A DNA stretch of 64,000 bases from JBLZUR01 sp048565625 (GTDB lineage: Bacteria; Pseudomonadota; Alphaproteobacteria; Sphingomonadales; Sphingomonadaceae): NCBI RefSeq assembly GCF_048565625.1, contig NZ_JBLZUR010000002.1, positions 2,232,001 through 2,296,000 of the forward strand. Direction: 5' to 3'. How positions within the stretch are numbered: the stretch's first letter is position 1; every line of letters starts with the position of its first letter. Below are positions 16,357 through 25,353 of the stretch, one piece after another. The translations under genes and the position numbers were made by a program. The notes below the pieces were generated by a model. That model was given only the letters and a program-made list of their open reading frames with translations, did not search any database and was not told the DNA's origin.

Positions 16357-17283
16357 TCACGCGGTCGAATAGACCTCCCGCATCAGGCGGCGGGTATGGA
16401 TCATGTATTGTTCCATCCCGTCCGCTGCGTCGTCGGACAGGGTGATGTAGACGCGGCGTCCGTCCATTGGGTCGGCGCGGCGCAGGAACAGGCCCGCGTC
16501 GGTCATCGTCTTGATCCAGCGGAGCGCTGTGGTGGGCGGGACGGCGGCGGCGATGCAGAGGCTGGAGACGGCCACCTGCTTGTCCTCCAGCCGCGCCGCC
16601 GTGAGGTCGAGCAGCATGTCCCAGGCGGGATCGGAGAAGAGTTCCGGATCGAAGATCTGGGATCGCAGGCGGCGGGCGCGGATCACGGCGCGGACCTGCT
16701 CCGCCTCGATCGGCTCGCCATCGTCGGCGAGCGGCGGGGTGTCGCGCGTGACACTCGGGCGACGCCTTCCCTCGTCCGACGACAAAGCGGACAGCGCTCG
16801 GGCGATGCGCGCAACCTCCTCGCTCAGCTGACGAAGGCGGGCGGCCCCGGCTTCCGCATCGATATCCGCCACCCGGCTCGGCGATCCGCCGATCGCCAGA
16901 TGCAGGGCGGCAACGCGGTCGGCGGGCTCGGGATCAGCGATCAGCTGGATATTGTCGCCATCGAGCTGCGCATAAGCGTGGTCGATCAGTGCGGCGGGTA
17001 CGCTTGCGACGACATTGTAGCGCCGGTCCTCCGACCCTTGGCGAAGTGCGTGGAACAGGTCATCGAGAGCGGGGTGGCCGGCACCGGCCTCGATCAGGAT
17101 GGCGTCGGCGCCAGCCTGCGTCTCCAGCCGGTCAAGAGCGACGGCGATCGGCACCGGGCCGCTGAGGCGCGCCCCAAGCGCATTCACCGCATCGGCGGCA
17201 GCCCTTCCCGCCATTTCGTCGGCGGCGAAAACCAGCACGCCCGGTTGATCCCCGTAGAACACACCCGCCCCCCCGTTCGCCAT
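16357..17283 (-). CDS. MarR-like winged-helix regulator with an N-terminal receiver-like domain
   Basis: From ATG 17283 the protein has 308 residues. The C-terminal part (about 200-305) looks like a MarR winged helix: a recognition helix region VPPTTALRWIKTMTDAGL is followed by a wing with DPMDGRRVYITLSD. The N-terminal 140 residues alternate strands and helices like a degenerate receiver, but I see no clear phospho-acceptor Asp pocket. Such two-part MarR regulators recur in sphingomonads. The regulated genes are unknown; the divergent RcnB-like gene is the nearest candidate. Confidence 0.7.
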   Translation of the reverse strand: MANGGAGVFYGDQPGVLVFAADEMAGRAAADAVNALGARLSGPVPIAVALDRLETQAGADAILIEAGAGHPALDDLFHALRQGSEDRRYNVVASVPAALIDHAYAQLDGDNIQLIADPEPADRVAALHLAIGGSPSRVADIDAEAGAARLRQLSEEVARIARALSALSSDEGRRRPSVTRDTPPLADDGEPIEAEQVRAVIRARRLRSQIFDPELFSDPAWDMLLDLTAARLEDKQVAVSSLCIAAAVPPTTALRWIKTMTDAGLFLRRADPMDGRRVYITLSDDAADGMEQYMIHTRRLMREVYSTA

Positions 17284-17547
17284 CGACACCCCCTGCTGAT
17301 CGCGTTCTGTTCCGGTCTGCATCCAAACTGGACGGCGGTCAGCCCCCTAAATCCCCGAATTCGACAAACAGGTTCCAAAAAGGTGACTTCTCGGGACGCG
17401 GTGAATGCCGGTCACTCCATTTCGGAGATAAGCCGAACTGGAAGCTTTCGCGAAGCTGACGGGCCGGTACTCGGGGCATTCAGATCGACTCTGCCATCTA
17501 TGCCTTCGTCGCCGGCCGGAAGGTCGGCTGCATAAGGAGAGATCGAG

Positions 17548-18018
17548 ATGCGTAAGCTTATCACCAGCCTGATGATCGGCGCCGTCGCCGTTCCGGCTTT
17601 CGCGACCGCGCAAAGCGCCGAGCTGCGCCATGACCGGCGCGAGATCCGGCAGGAGCAGCGCGACCTTCGCCATGCGCAGAACCACGGCAGCCGCCACGAT
17701 GTCCGCGAGCAGCGGCGTGACGTGCGCGAGGCGAAGCGCGAATATCGTCAGGACTGGCGCGAATACCGGCGCGACCACCGCGAAGCCTATCGCCGCCCCG
17801 CCTATGTCGGCCCGCGCGGCTGGAGCTACCGGCCGGTGAACGTCGGCTATCGTCTGCAGCCGGTTTATTACGGCAACCGCTATGTCGTTTCCGACTACGG
17901 CCGCTACCGCCTGCCCGCCCCGGGTGCGAACCGCTGGGTGCGCTGGGGTAATGACGTCCTGCTGGTGAACGTGCGCACCGGTCGGGTGCTGCAGGTGAAC
18001 CAGGGCTTCTTCTGGTAA
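17548..18018 (+). CDS. RcnB-like periplasmic protein
   Basis: This 156-residue protein has a signal peptide (cut near residue 22), an extremely Arg/Asp/Gln-rich helical stretch (about 25-85), and a C-terminal RcnB-type module rich in Tyr, Arg and Gly ending in a conserved GRVLQVNQGFFW. RcnB in E. coli takes part in nickel and cobalt homeostasis, but most alphaproteobacterial members are uncharacterised. A ribosome site (AAGGAGA) precedes the ATG. The 264-bp upstream gap holds an imperfect palindrome around 17440 (AGCTTTCGCGAAGCT) that could be an operator. Confidence 0.8.
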   Translation: MRKLITSLMIGAVAVPAFATAQSAELRHDRREIRQEQRDLRHAQNHGSRHDVREQRRDVREAKREYRQDWREYRRDHREAYRRPAYVGPRGWSYRPVNVGYRLQPVYYGNRYVVSDYGRYRLPAPGANRWVRWGNDVLLVNVRTGRVLQVNQGFFW

Positions 18019-18693
18019 TTACTTCACAGCACCCAGAGGCAGCAGGGTCGCGGCGAGGGTTGCCGCGGCCTTGCCGTCATTGGCCCGCAAGGCGGGAAGC
18101 AGGCGGGCGGCGCGCTTCTGCATCTCGCGGTCGAGCGGAATGTTGACCTGGTCCTTCATCGCCGCTTCGACCAGGGCGCGCGTCGCCGCCACGTCCTTTG
18201 GCAGGGCGCGGGCGTGGAGGAGCGCGGCGAAGCCGGTGACGAGCGCCTGATCGCCGCTGGCCTTGACCGCGCGGGTGAGGAATCCCAGCCCCGCCTCGCG
18301 CTTGGCGCCGAGCACTGCGCTGCCGATCAAGGCGCCGACATCGGCGACGGTCTCGATATGCCAGCTCGCCAGGGCGATCAGGCCCTGCGGATCGTTCGGC
18401 CGCTCCCGCACCAATTGGGTGAAGATGTCGCGCGCCGCCTTCGCATCGCCAATGCTGCGGGTGAGCTTCGCCCGGTAGCCGAGGCCGATCCCGCGCTGCA
18501 GCCGCATGTCCCAGTTCTTCGGATCGGCGCGAAGAACCGCGTCGATCTCGGCCAGCGAGCTTTCGACAATGGCCTCCGCCGCCTTCTTGTCCGGGACCGA
18601 GAGAGCGGCCTGCGTCAGGCGATCACCAGGCGAGGCAGCGACGGCGGGAGCAGTTATCGCCAACAAAGCGAGGAATGCGAGAAAACGGGTCAC
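18019..18693 (-). CDS. Exported TPR-repeat protein
   Basis: A GTG at 18693 (or the TTG at 18696) gives a 224-residue protein with a clear signal peptide (FLAFLALLAITAPAVAAS). The rest is alpha-helical with two or three TPR-like units, for example around residues 60-130 with the LQRGIGLGYRAKL and PNDPQGLIALASWH segments. TPR proteins of this size usually act as periplasmic scaffolds. Partners are unknown. Its stop directly abuts the RcnB-like gene, which runs the other way. It lies 127 bp downstream of lysS on the same strand. Confidence 0.75.
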   Translation of the reverse strand: MTRFLAFLALLAITAPAVAASPGDRLTQAALSVPDKKAAEAIVESSLAEIDAVLRADPKNWDMRLQRGIGLGYRAKLTRSIGDAKAARDIFTQLVRERPNDPQGLIALASWHIETVADVGALIGSAVLGAKREAGLGFLTRAVKASGDQALVTGFAALLHARALPKDVAATRALVEAAMKDQVNIPLDREMQKRAARLLPALRANDGKAAATLAATLLPLGAVK

Positions 18694-18727
18694 CAAGGCT
18701 ATCCAACCATCCTCCTCAACGGACTGT

Positions 18728-18758
18728 GGCCGCGCCGTGCGGAAGCATCGGCGCGGCC
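18728..18758. terminator. Strong GC hairpin downstream of lysS
   Basis: A perfect ten-base inverted repeat, GGCCGCGCCG at 18728-18737 and CGGCGCGGCC at 18749-18758, with an 11-base loop. It lies about 60 bp past the lysS stop. No T run follows, so it is only a possible terminator or pause site. Confidence 0.35.
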
Positions 18759-18820
18759 GATGGCGCACGAACGCGCGTCACCAGTCCGAAAGGGGATGGA
18801 CCGAAACCCCTAACGCCTTT

Positions 18821-20431
18821 TCACGCCGCAGGTTGCGTCGGTGCGGCCGGAGACGCAGATTCAACTGCATCAAGCGTCTCGGCGATGAGTTTCCGGCTGT
18901 TTTCGAGGCCGTAGAGCGCGATGAAGCTGCCCATGCGCGGTCCCTGCTCCGAACCCAGCAGCGTCTCGTAGAGGGTGCGGAACCAGTCGCGCAGGCTCTC
19001 GAACGGATGCGCCTTGCCGGCTTCGTAGACCTCGTTCTGGAACGCCTCCGCGCCTGCTTCCGGGGCGAGCGCGGCGAGGCGCGCGTCGAGATCACGCAGC
19101 GCATCGGCCTCCATCGCGGTCGGCGGTCGGCGCTTGAGCGTCGGTGCCACGAAGTCGCGGCCATAGGCGACGGCATAGCCGATCAACTGGTCGAGCGCCG
19201 GGTTCTTCTCCGGGCTGGTATCCGGCGCATAGCGGCGGACGAAGCCCCACAGCGTCTCGGCATCGCCGACGCCCGGCAGACTCGCGAGGTTGAGGAGCAG
19301 GCCGAAGGTGACGGGCAGCGCCTCGTCCGGCACCTTGCCGTTGTGGACGTGGTGGACCGGATTGCCGAGCTTCTGCGGCCATTCCTGCCCCGCGTAATTT
19401 CCCCGGAACTGCCAGTATTCGTCAATTGCGCGCGGGATCACGCCCATGTGGAGCTGCTTGGCCTTCTTCGGCTCGCGATAGGCGTAGAAGGCGAGGCTCT
19501 CCTCGGTGCCATAAGTCAGCCATTGCTCCAGGCTGAGGCCGTTGCCCTTGGACTTGGAGATCTTCTCCCCCTTCTCGTCCAGGAACATTTCGTAGGTGAG
19601 CGTCTCCGGCGGGCGGTGGCCCAGCACACGGACGATCTTCGACGCCTGGGTGACCGAATCGATCAGGTCTTTGCCCGACATTTCGTAATCGACGTCGAGC
19701 GCGTACCAGCGCATCGCCCAGTCGACCTTCCACTGCAGCTTGGCACCCCCGGAAAGGATCGAATGCTCGATCCGCTCGCCCTCATCCTCGAAAGACACGA
19801 TGCCGTTCTCGGCATCGATCACCGTGACGGGCACCTGCAGGACGATGCCGCTCTTCGGGCTGATCGGCAGGACGGGCGAATAGGTCGCCTGCCGCTCGGC
19901 ACGGAGCGTCGGCAGCATCACGCCCATGATCGCGTCGTAGTTGCGCAGGATCGCCCTCAGCGCGTCATCGAAGCGGCCCGCGCGGTACTGCTCGGTCGAG
20001 GACATGAACTCGTACTCAAAACCGAAGCGGTCGAGGAAGTCGCGGAGCATCGCGTTGTTGTGATGCGCGAAGCTCTCGAACTTGCCGAAGGGGTCGGGGA
20101 TGGCGGTGAGCGGCTTGCCGAGGTTGGCGGCCAGCATCTCCTTGTTCGGCACGTTGTCCGGCACCTTGCGGAGCCCGTCCATGTCGTCGCTGAACGCCAC
20201 GAGGCGGGTGGGCACGTCCGACAGCGTCTCGAAGGCGCGGCGGACCATCGTCGTGCGCAGCACTTCGTTGAAGGTGCCGATATGCGGCAGGCCGGACGGG
20301 CCGTAGCCGGTTTCGAACAGGATATGGCCCTTGGGCGGCGCGCCGTTCGGATAGCGCTTCAAGAGCTTGCGCGCCTCCTCGAACGGCCAGGCCTTGGAGT
20401 CCATCGCGGCGGTGCGGAGATCGGTGGTCAT
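18821..20431 (-). CDS. lysS: Lysyl-tRNA synthetase, class I
   Basis: This 536-residue class I LysRS charges tRNA-Lys. The HIGH-type signature is GPSGLPHIG (about residues 44-52) and the KMSKS loop is KISKSKGN (about 290). Class I LysRS is found in archaea and in many alphaproteobacteria in place of the more common class II enzyme. Length is as expected. It appears monocistronic or leads a unit with the downstream TPR gene. It is also named lysK in some annotations. Confidence 0.95.
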   Translation of the reverse strand: MTTDLRTAAMDSKAWPFEEARKLLKRYPNGAPPKGHILFETGYGPSGLPHIGTFNEVLRTTMVRRAFETLSDVPTRLVAFSDDMDGLRKVPDNVPNKEMLAANLGKPLTAIPDPFGKFESFAHHNNAMLRDFLDRFGFEYEFMSSTEQYRAGRFDDALRAILRNYDAIMGVMLPTLRAERQATYSPVLPISPKSGIVLQVPVTVIDAENGIVSFEDEGERIEHSILSGGAKLQWKVDWAMRWYALDVDYEMSGKDLIDSVTQASKIVRVLGHRPPETLTYEMFLDEKGEKISKSKGNGLSLEQWLTYGTEESLAFYAYREPKKAKQLHMGVIPRAIDEYWQFRGNYAGQEWPQKLGNPVHHVHNGKVPDEALPVTFGLLLNLASLPGVGDAETLWGFVRRYAPDTSPEKNPALDQLIGYAVAYGRDFVAPTLKRRPPTAMEADALRDLDARLAALAPEAGAEAFQNEVYEAGKAHPFESLRDWFRTLYETLLGSEQGPRMGSFIALYGLENSRKLIAETLDAVESASPAAPTQPAA

Positions 20432-20716
20432 GGTGCGGCAGGGACTAGCGCGCGGGGCGCGGGACGCAAGGGCAGGTGCTTGAGCAGCGTCCCGCTAAGT
20501 TGCGAAAGTTGCGGCTCGGACGAGGGTTTCTCCGGGGCTGCGGCAGGGAAGCGGCACCTGCGCGGCGGCGACGCGACACTTGCGCGGCAGCGACGCGGCG
20601 GAGGTGAGGTTAAGGACGGATTGCGCATCGGGCAGGGTGAAGCAGAAAACGGCCGTGTAGGACAGCGTGATGATGCGTGTGGGGGAGCAGGCTCTCGCGT
20701 GTCATCTTGGTTGGAG
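20432..20716. other. Intergenic stretch without a recognised gene
   Basis: Between lysS and the repeat that flanks the GIY-YIG gene I see no convincing gene. There is an imperfect direct repeat around 20555-20605 (two copies of a TGCGCGGC-GCGACGCG motif) and otherwise GC-rich sequence. The lysS promoter must lie at its left end. Confidence 0.5.
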
Positions 20717-20814
20717 GAGACATGGACCCCAGCCTTCGCTGGGGTGACGTAAAGGGATGGGGTGATGTGTAGGAAAATCATCGTCATGCCAGCGAAGGCT
20801 GGCATCCATGTCTC
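20717..20814. repeat. Palindromic repeat doublet, family D, left of the GIY-YIG gene
   Basis: Two hairpin units facing each other. The outer one (20717-20749) has the stem ACCCCAGC-CTTC-GCTGGGGT; the inner one (20782-20814) is its inverse with the stem ATGCCAGC-GAAG-GCTGGCAT. They differ by paired, compensating bases in the stem, so base pairing is kept. The inner unit ends at the base before the GTG that opens the nuclease frame. Confidence 0.9.
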
Positions 20815-21129
20815 GTGGCGCACACGCTGCCGCGTGTGAAACGTGGCTACGTCTACATCATGACCAATGGGCCGAGCGGTACATTGTACGTCGGTGTCAC
20901 CAGCGCCATCGCCGCGCGGGTTGCGCAACATCGGGCGGGTGAGGGGTCCGAATTCTGCCGCCGTCACAGACTGACCCGGCTGGTGCATGTGGAGCGGTAC
21001 GGGACGATCACCGAGGCGATCGCGCGGGAGAAGCAGTTGAAGGCTTGGCAGCGCGGGTGGAAGCTGAATTTGATCGGGCGGAGCAATCCGGAATGGGCGG
21101 ATCTGTACCCAACCTTGCATCTCGATTGA
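20815..21129 (+). CDS. GIY-YIG nuclease-superfamily protein between palindromic repeats
   Basis: This protein of about 97-104 residues has one GIY-YIG domain: GYVYIM, then LYVGVTS, then the Arg in ARVAQHR, and the metal-binding Glu in AIAREKQLK, ending with an Asn-Pro-Glu-Trp tail. It belongs to the stand-alone family (COG2827-type) that is abundant in sphingomonads and lacks a known role. Starts are possible at GTG 20815, directly at the end of a repeat unit, and GTG 20836; the latter fits the family start better. Repeat doublets lie immediately on both sides (20717-20814 and 21155-21250), so gene and repeats look like one unit. Confidence 0.85.
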   Translation: MAHTLPRVKRGYVYIMTNGPSGTLYVGVTSAIAARVAQHRAGEGSEFCRRHRLTRLVHVERYGTITEAIAREKQLKAWQRGWKLNLIGRSNPEWADLYPTLHLD

Positions 21130-21154
21130 TGTCCGTACGGTTCCACTGATGTCC

Positions 21155-21250
21155 GCCATGCCAGCGGAGGCTGGCATCCATGGCTGTAGAAAATTCCGGC
21201 GGCACTCCGACCGCTGACAGAGATGGACCCCAGCCTTCGCTGGGGTGACG
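21155..21250. repeat. Palindromic repeat doublet, family D, right of the GIY-YIG gene
   Basis: The inner unit has the stem ATGCCAGC-GGAG-GCTGGCAT (21158-21177) and the outer unit ACCCCAGC-CTTC-GCTGGGGT (21227-21246). Each matches the unit of the same type on the left side in direct orientation. The order is therefore ACCCC-type, ATGCC-type, gene, ATGCC-type, ACCCC-type. A short direct repeat of GGGGTGACGGTAGAAG follows to 21277. Confidence 0.9.
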
Positions 21251-21337
21251 GTAGAAGGGGGGGGGTGACGGTAGAAGTGGGTTGCAAAGGTCCACTCTCC
21301 CGTTGCCGATCTGTTCTCCATCGGCGACAATGGGGGT

Positions 21338-24067
21338 GTGAGCCCCCTTCCCTACCCTGTCCTTCACGCGACGCATGGCGGCGTGTGGATCGAGAGCGGC
21401 GGCGATGTCCGTAGCGTCAGCCGGTCCGAGGCGATCGCGGCGGCGGCCGAGACGCCGATGATCCTGCTGAACGCGCCGGTGGTCGGCGCGCGGATCGGGC
21501 ATCCTGATCTGTCCGGACTGGACCTGCTGGAGCTGTTCGCCTTCGTCCACCCGGCGCGGTTCGTGGTGCCGACGCCGAAGGGGCTGGCCCATGCGCTGGA
21601 CCTGGCGCCGCCGGAGGGTGATGCCGAGACGCCGGGGTTCCTCCGCACCGTGGCCGAAAGCCTGCTTGGCCGGATCGAGGGTGACTGGCCGGAGCGGGAG
21701 GGGGCATGGTCCTCGGCGCAGGCGCTGGCCCGGCTGCGCTGGCCCTGGGCGGCGGCGGTGGTGATGCGGATCGGGAAGCCCGAGCGAGCCGAGCGCTGGC
21801 TGTTCTCCCGCCTGCCCGAATGGGATGAGGCGGCGCAGCGGCCGCCTGCCGCGAGCATCCGCCTGCCCGAGGCCGATACGCTCGACCGGCTCCGCCGCCT
21901 CGTCGGCGAGAGCGCGGAAGTTCGCGAGGGGCAGCGCGCCTATGCCTCGGCCGTCGCCCCGCTCTTCGGCCCGCGCGCCCGTGAGGGCCGGCCCGAGATG
22001 CTGCTGGCCGAGGCGGGGACGGGGATCGGCAAGACGCTCGGCTATCTCGCCCCCGCTTCGCTCTGGGCGGAGCGGGCGGGCGGGTCGGTCTGGGTGTCGA
22101 CCTATACCAAGGCGCTGCAACGCCAGCTGGATGCCGAAACCGCGCGGATCTTCCCCGACCCGGCCGAGCGGCGCGAGAAGGTGGTGATCCGCAAGGGGCG
22201 CGAGAATTACCTCTGCCTGCTCAACCTGGAGGACGCGCTGCAGGGCGGGTTCCAGAACCGAGCGGCGATCCTCGCGCATCTCGTCGCGCGGTGGGCGGCC
22301 TATACCCGCGACGGCGACATGGTGGGCGGCGACCTGCCCGGCTGGCTGCCGGCTCTGTTCAAGCGCAACGGCACGACCGCGCTGACCGATCGGCGTGGCG
22401 AGTGCGTCTATGCCGGCTGCCCGCATTACCGGAAATGCTTCATCGAGCGGGCGGCGCGGGCCTCCGAAGGGGCGGACATCGTCATCGCCAACCATGCGCT
22501 CGTCATGCTGCTCGCCGATCGGGCGCGGACGCTCGGGCGCGGCCTCGGTCACATCGTATTCGACGAGGGCCACCATCTTCACGAGGCTGCGGACTCGACC
22601 TTCCGCGTGGCGCTGACCGGGCAGGAGGCGATCGAGATGCGCCGCTGGCTGATCGGACCTGAGGGAAAAAGTCGCGGGCGAAGGCGGGGGTTGGCGGCGC
22701 GGCTGGCCGACGTCGTCTCCTATGACGAGGCGGGGGCGGAAGCCTTGTCCGCCGTCACCGCCGCCGCGCAGAACCTGGTCGGCGACGGCTGGCTCGGCCG
22801 GATCGTCGAGCGGGCGCCGTTCGGGCCGATTGAGGCGCTGCTCTCCGCGGTGCGCGACACCGTCTATGCGCGGGCCGATGCGGCGGATGCGGGGTATGGG
22901 ATCGAGACCGATGCGGCCGAGCTGGACGGCCATCTGGTCGAGGCGGCGACCATTGCCGCCCATGCTCTGGAGGCGCTGGGTGGGCCGCTCGTCCGCCTGC
23001 GGCAACGGCTGGAGGCGGTGATGGAGGACGCGCCCGACTGGCTGGACGGGCCGGCGCGGGCGCGGATTGAGGGAGCGATCAACGGGCTGATCCTGAGGAA
23101 TCGCACGGTCGGGGCCTGGGTCGAGCTGCTGCTGCGCCTCGGCGGGCCGCCGGCCGAGCAGTTCGTCGACTGGCTGGCGGTCGACCGGGTGGACGGGCGC
23201 GAATACGACGTCGGCATCCGCCGCCACTGGCTCGACCCCGGCAAGCCGCTGGCCGAGACGGTGCTGAAGCCGGCACACGGCCTGATCGTCACCTCGGCGA
23301 CGCTGAAGCGGGGCGGCGACTGGTCGAATGCCGAGCGGCTGACCGGCGCGCAGCACATGGAGGACGCGCCGAAGCACTTCGAGGCGGCGAGCCCGTTCGA
23401 CTATACGGCGAACGCCCGCGTCCTGATCGTCACCGACATCAAGAAGGGCGACACCCCGCAACTGGCGATCGCCTATGCCCGGCTGGTCGAGGCGGCGCGG
23501 GGCGGGACGCTCGGGCTGTTCTCGGCGATTAGCCGGCTGAAGGCGGTGCATGCCCGGATCGCCGATCGTCTCGCCCGAAATGGCCTGCCGCTCTACGCGC
23601 AGCATGTCGATCCGATGGATACGGGCACGCTGGTCGACATCTTCCGCGACGATCCGCACGCCTCGCTGCTCGGCACCGATGCGCTCCGCGACGGGGTGGA
23701 TGTTCCCGGCCATTCGCTGCGGCAGGTGGTGATGGAGGGCGTGCCCTGGCCGCGCCCGACCGTGCTCCACGCCGCGCGGCGGGCGGTCGAGGGGGGCAGC
23801 CGGTTTGACGACCAGGTGGTGCGCGCGCGGCTGGCCCAGGCGTTCGGGCGGCTGATCCGGCGCGCGGACGACCGGGGCGTGTTCGTTCTCCTCTCCGCCG
23901 CCACGCCCTCGCGCCTGCTCGATGCCTTTCCGCCCGGCGTGGCGGTGGAGCGGGTGACGCTCGACCAGGCTGTGGAAATCGTGCGTTCGCGTCTTTCCTC
24001 CGCCGATCGGTTGGGGCATCAGGACGCCGGTCAGGACGTGAACCACGCTTTTCCGGGGACGGCATGA
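21338..24067 (+). CDS. DinG/Rad3-type ATP-dependent DNA helicase
   Basis: This 909-residue superfamily 2 helicase starts at a GTG. It has an N-terminal extension of about 190 residues, then Walker A (AEAGTGIGKTLGYLAPA), a set of four cysteines between the Walker motifs (NYLCLLNLED, then GECVYAGCPHYRKC) expected to hold a 4Fe-4S cluster, the DEGH box (VFDEGHHLHEAAD), and C-terminal motifs including SATLKRG and LLGTDALRDGVDVPG. DinG-type enzymes unwind 5' overhang duplexes, R-loops and G-quadruplexes. The stop overlaps the following SixA gene by four bases. Confidence 0.9.
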   Translation: MSPLPYPVLHATHGGVWIESGGDVRSVSRSEAIAAAAETPMILLNAPVVGARIGHPDLSGLDLLELFAFVHPARFVVPTPKGLAHALDLAPPEGDAETPGFLRTVAESLLGRIEGDWPEREGAWSSAQALARLRWPWAAAVVMRIGKPERAERWLFSRLPEWDEAAQRPPAASIRLPEADTLDRLRRLVGESAEVREGQRAYASAVAPLFGPRAREGRPEMLLAEAGTGIGKTLGYLAPASLWAERAGGSVWVSTYTKALQRQLDAETARIFPDPAERREKVVIRKGRENYLCLLNLEDALQGGFQNRAAILAHLVARWAAYTRDGDMVGGDLPGWLPALFKRNGTTALTDRRGECVYAGCPHYRKCFIERAARASEGADIVIANHALVMLLADRARTLGRGLGHIVFDEGHHLHEAADSTFRVALTGQEAIEMRRWLIGPEGKSRGRRRGLAARLADVVSYDEAGAEALSAVTAAAQNLVGDGWLGRIVERAPFGPIEALLSAVRDTVYARADAADAGYGIETDAAELDGHLVEAATIAAHALEALGGPLVRLRQRLEAVMEDAPDWLDGPARARIEGAINGLILRNRTVGAWVELLLRLGGPPAEQFVDWLAVDRVDGREYDVGIRRHWLDPGKPLAETVLKPAHGLIVTSATLKRGGDWSNAERLTGAQHMEDAPKHFEAASPFDYTANARVLIVTDIKKGDTPQLAIAYARLVEAARGGTLGLFSAISRLKAVHARIADRLARNGLPLYAQHVDPMDTGTLVDIFRDDPHASLLGTDALRDGVDVPGHSLRQVVMEGVPWPRPTVLHAARRAVEGGSRFDDQVVRARLAQAFGRLIRRADDRGVFVLLSAATPSRLLDAFPPGVAVERVTLDQAVEIVRSRLSSADRLGHQDAGQDVNHAFPGTA

Positions 24068-24600
24068 AGAAGCTGACGCTGCTGCGCCATGCCAAGTCCA
24101 GCTGGGACGATTCGGTGCAGCGCGATTTCGACCGGCCGCTGAACGGCAAGGGCCGCAAGGCCGGCCATGCGATCGGCGCGTTCATGGCCGAGCGGGGCCT
24201 CAGCTTCGACCGGGTCGTCGCCTCACCTGCAACGCGGGTGATGGAGACGATCGCGGCGGTGGAGGGCGGCCTCGGCGCGGGCCTCGCCCCGGAATTCGAC
24301 AAGCGCGCCTATCTCGCCGCACCCGACACCCTGCTCGACATCATCCACGAACAACCGGATGCGGCGGAGAGCATCCTGCTGATCGGCCATAATCCGGGAC
24401 TGGAGGAACTCGTCCTCCTGCTGGTCGACGGCGGCGGATCGATGCGCGACGCGGTCGCGGCGAAGTATCCGACGGCCGCGCTGGCGGAGATCGCGTTCGA
24501 CGTGGCGGGCTGGTCCGACGTGGCCGAAGGCACCGGCAAGCTCCTCACCTTCACCCGCCCCCGCGACCTCGATCCGGCGCTGGGGCCGGAGGACGATTGA
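24064..24600 (+). CDS. SixA-type histidine phosphatase
   Basis: This 178-residue protein of the histidine phosphatase superfamily has the catalytic LLRHAKSSW motif (Arg8, His9) at its N-terminus and the second His in LLIGHNPGLEEL. SixA in E. coli removes phosphate from phospho-histidine of phosphotransfer proteins, including the nitrogen PTS protein NPr. Its ATG overlaps the DinG-like helicase stop, so the two are co-translated, although no functional link is known. Confidence 0.88.
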   Translation: MKKLTLLRHAKSSWDDSVQRDFDRPLNGKGRKAGHAIGAFMAERGLSFDRVVASPATRVMETIAAVEGGLGAGLAPEFDKRAYLAAPDTLLDIIHEQPDAAESILLIGHNPGLEELVLLLVDGGGSMRDAVAAKYPTAALAEIAFDVAGWSDVAEGTGKLLTFTRPRDLDPALGPEDD

Positions 24601-24823
24601 GCGCCCGGCGAAGCGGGCAAAGGTAACGACTTTCCCTATACGTATGTGCGGCGCGTCGATGAACCGAGGCGGAGCGGCGGTGAAGCGCGCGGTTCTCGCG
24701 GTGAGGATGGGCGGGCGAGTCGGTCATCAGTGATGATGTGGCTGATTAGGCCGGCTGTAGGACAGGAGAAAAGGCCGGTGGCTGGTTGGAGTCGAGCGGC
24801 CGCAATCTCCATTTGCAGACTTT
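24601..24823. other. Intergenic stretch without a recognised gene
   Basis: No convincing gene or regulatory motif was seen between the SixA stop and the first repeat of the DUF559 element. Short open frames here lack ribosome sites and family motifs. Confidence 0.5.
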
Positions 24824-25224
24824 CTAATCCTCCCCCGGAGGGGGAGGGGGACCGCCGAAGGCGGTGGAGGGGTAGTCTCCACGAGCGATGCGCACGATGT
24901 GAAGCACACAGGCATCAACGTCCCGCAGCACGTCGGATGCAGGAATACGAAGGACGCAAACGGACTGCGATCGCAACCACGCATCTCGTTCCTTGTCTCG
25001 CGAAGACTGGTCACCCCGGCCATGCACCTCACCATCCACTTCGATGCAAGTCGAACGGCCGGACAGTAGAAATCCAGATTATAGCGTCCTGCCGGATGCT
25101 GACGCCGGAACCGCAAAGCGGCCGGTCGTCCACGCAATGCCTGCCTCAAGAGTACCTCTGGCAAGGTCATGGTCCGGCGGAGCCCTGCTGCACGCTTTTG
25201 CGTGATCTTCGGACCGTGCAGCAT
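24824..25224 (-). pseudogene. DUF559 endonuclease-like gene with a frameshift, between inverted repeats
   Basis: Two overlapping minus-strand frames together encode one DUF559 (PD-(D/E)XK-like, Vsr-related) protein. From ATG 25224 the first frame carries the usual start (TMTLPEVLLRQALRGR) and FRRQHPAGRYNLDFYCP. The second carries IEVDGEVHG, ERDAWLRSQ and VLRIPASDVL. The frames join near 25050 if one base is restored between the Cys-Pro-Ala-Val-Arg-Leu codons and Cys-Ile-Glu-Val-Asp. The catalytic Asp and Glu are therefore in different frames. The C-terminal codons run into a family B repeat, and another lies just before the start. The role of DUF559 proteins is unknown. Confidence 0.75.
24826..24874. 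repeat. Palindromic repeat, family B, at the 3' side of the DUF559 pseudogene
   Basis: The unit reads CCTCCCCCGGAGGGGGAGGG, then GGACCGCC-GAA-GGCGGT and GGAGGGGTAG. It has the same plan as the left unit at 7556 and is inverted relative to the unit at 25232-25289. The two enclose the DUF559 pseudogene. Confidence 0.85.
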
Positions 25225-25231
25225 GCGGCGC

Positions 25232-25289
25232 GCTACCCCTCCACCACCGCCTGCGGCGGCGGTCCCCCTCCCCTTCCAGGGGAGGATCA
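25232..25289. repeat. Palindromic repeat, family B, at the 5' side of the DUF559 pseudogene
   Basis: CTACCCCTCCACC, a small GC hairpin, GGTCCCCCTCCCC and GGGGAGGATC form the inverse of the unit at 24826-24874. It ends eight bases before the pseudogene's ATG, so any promoter for that gene must lie in or beyond the repeat. Confidence 0.85.
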
Positions 25290-25353
25290 GAGCAGCACAA
25301 GAGCTGCTATGCAACGATCGCTTTGCACCATTGAAGGCACTGTCGCGAAGAGC

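Noticed and set aside
17440..17460. Palindrome upstream of the RcnB-like gene as a defined operator
   Set aside because: It is short with no known match; noted in the gene entry but not listed as a feature.
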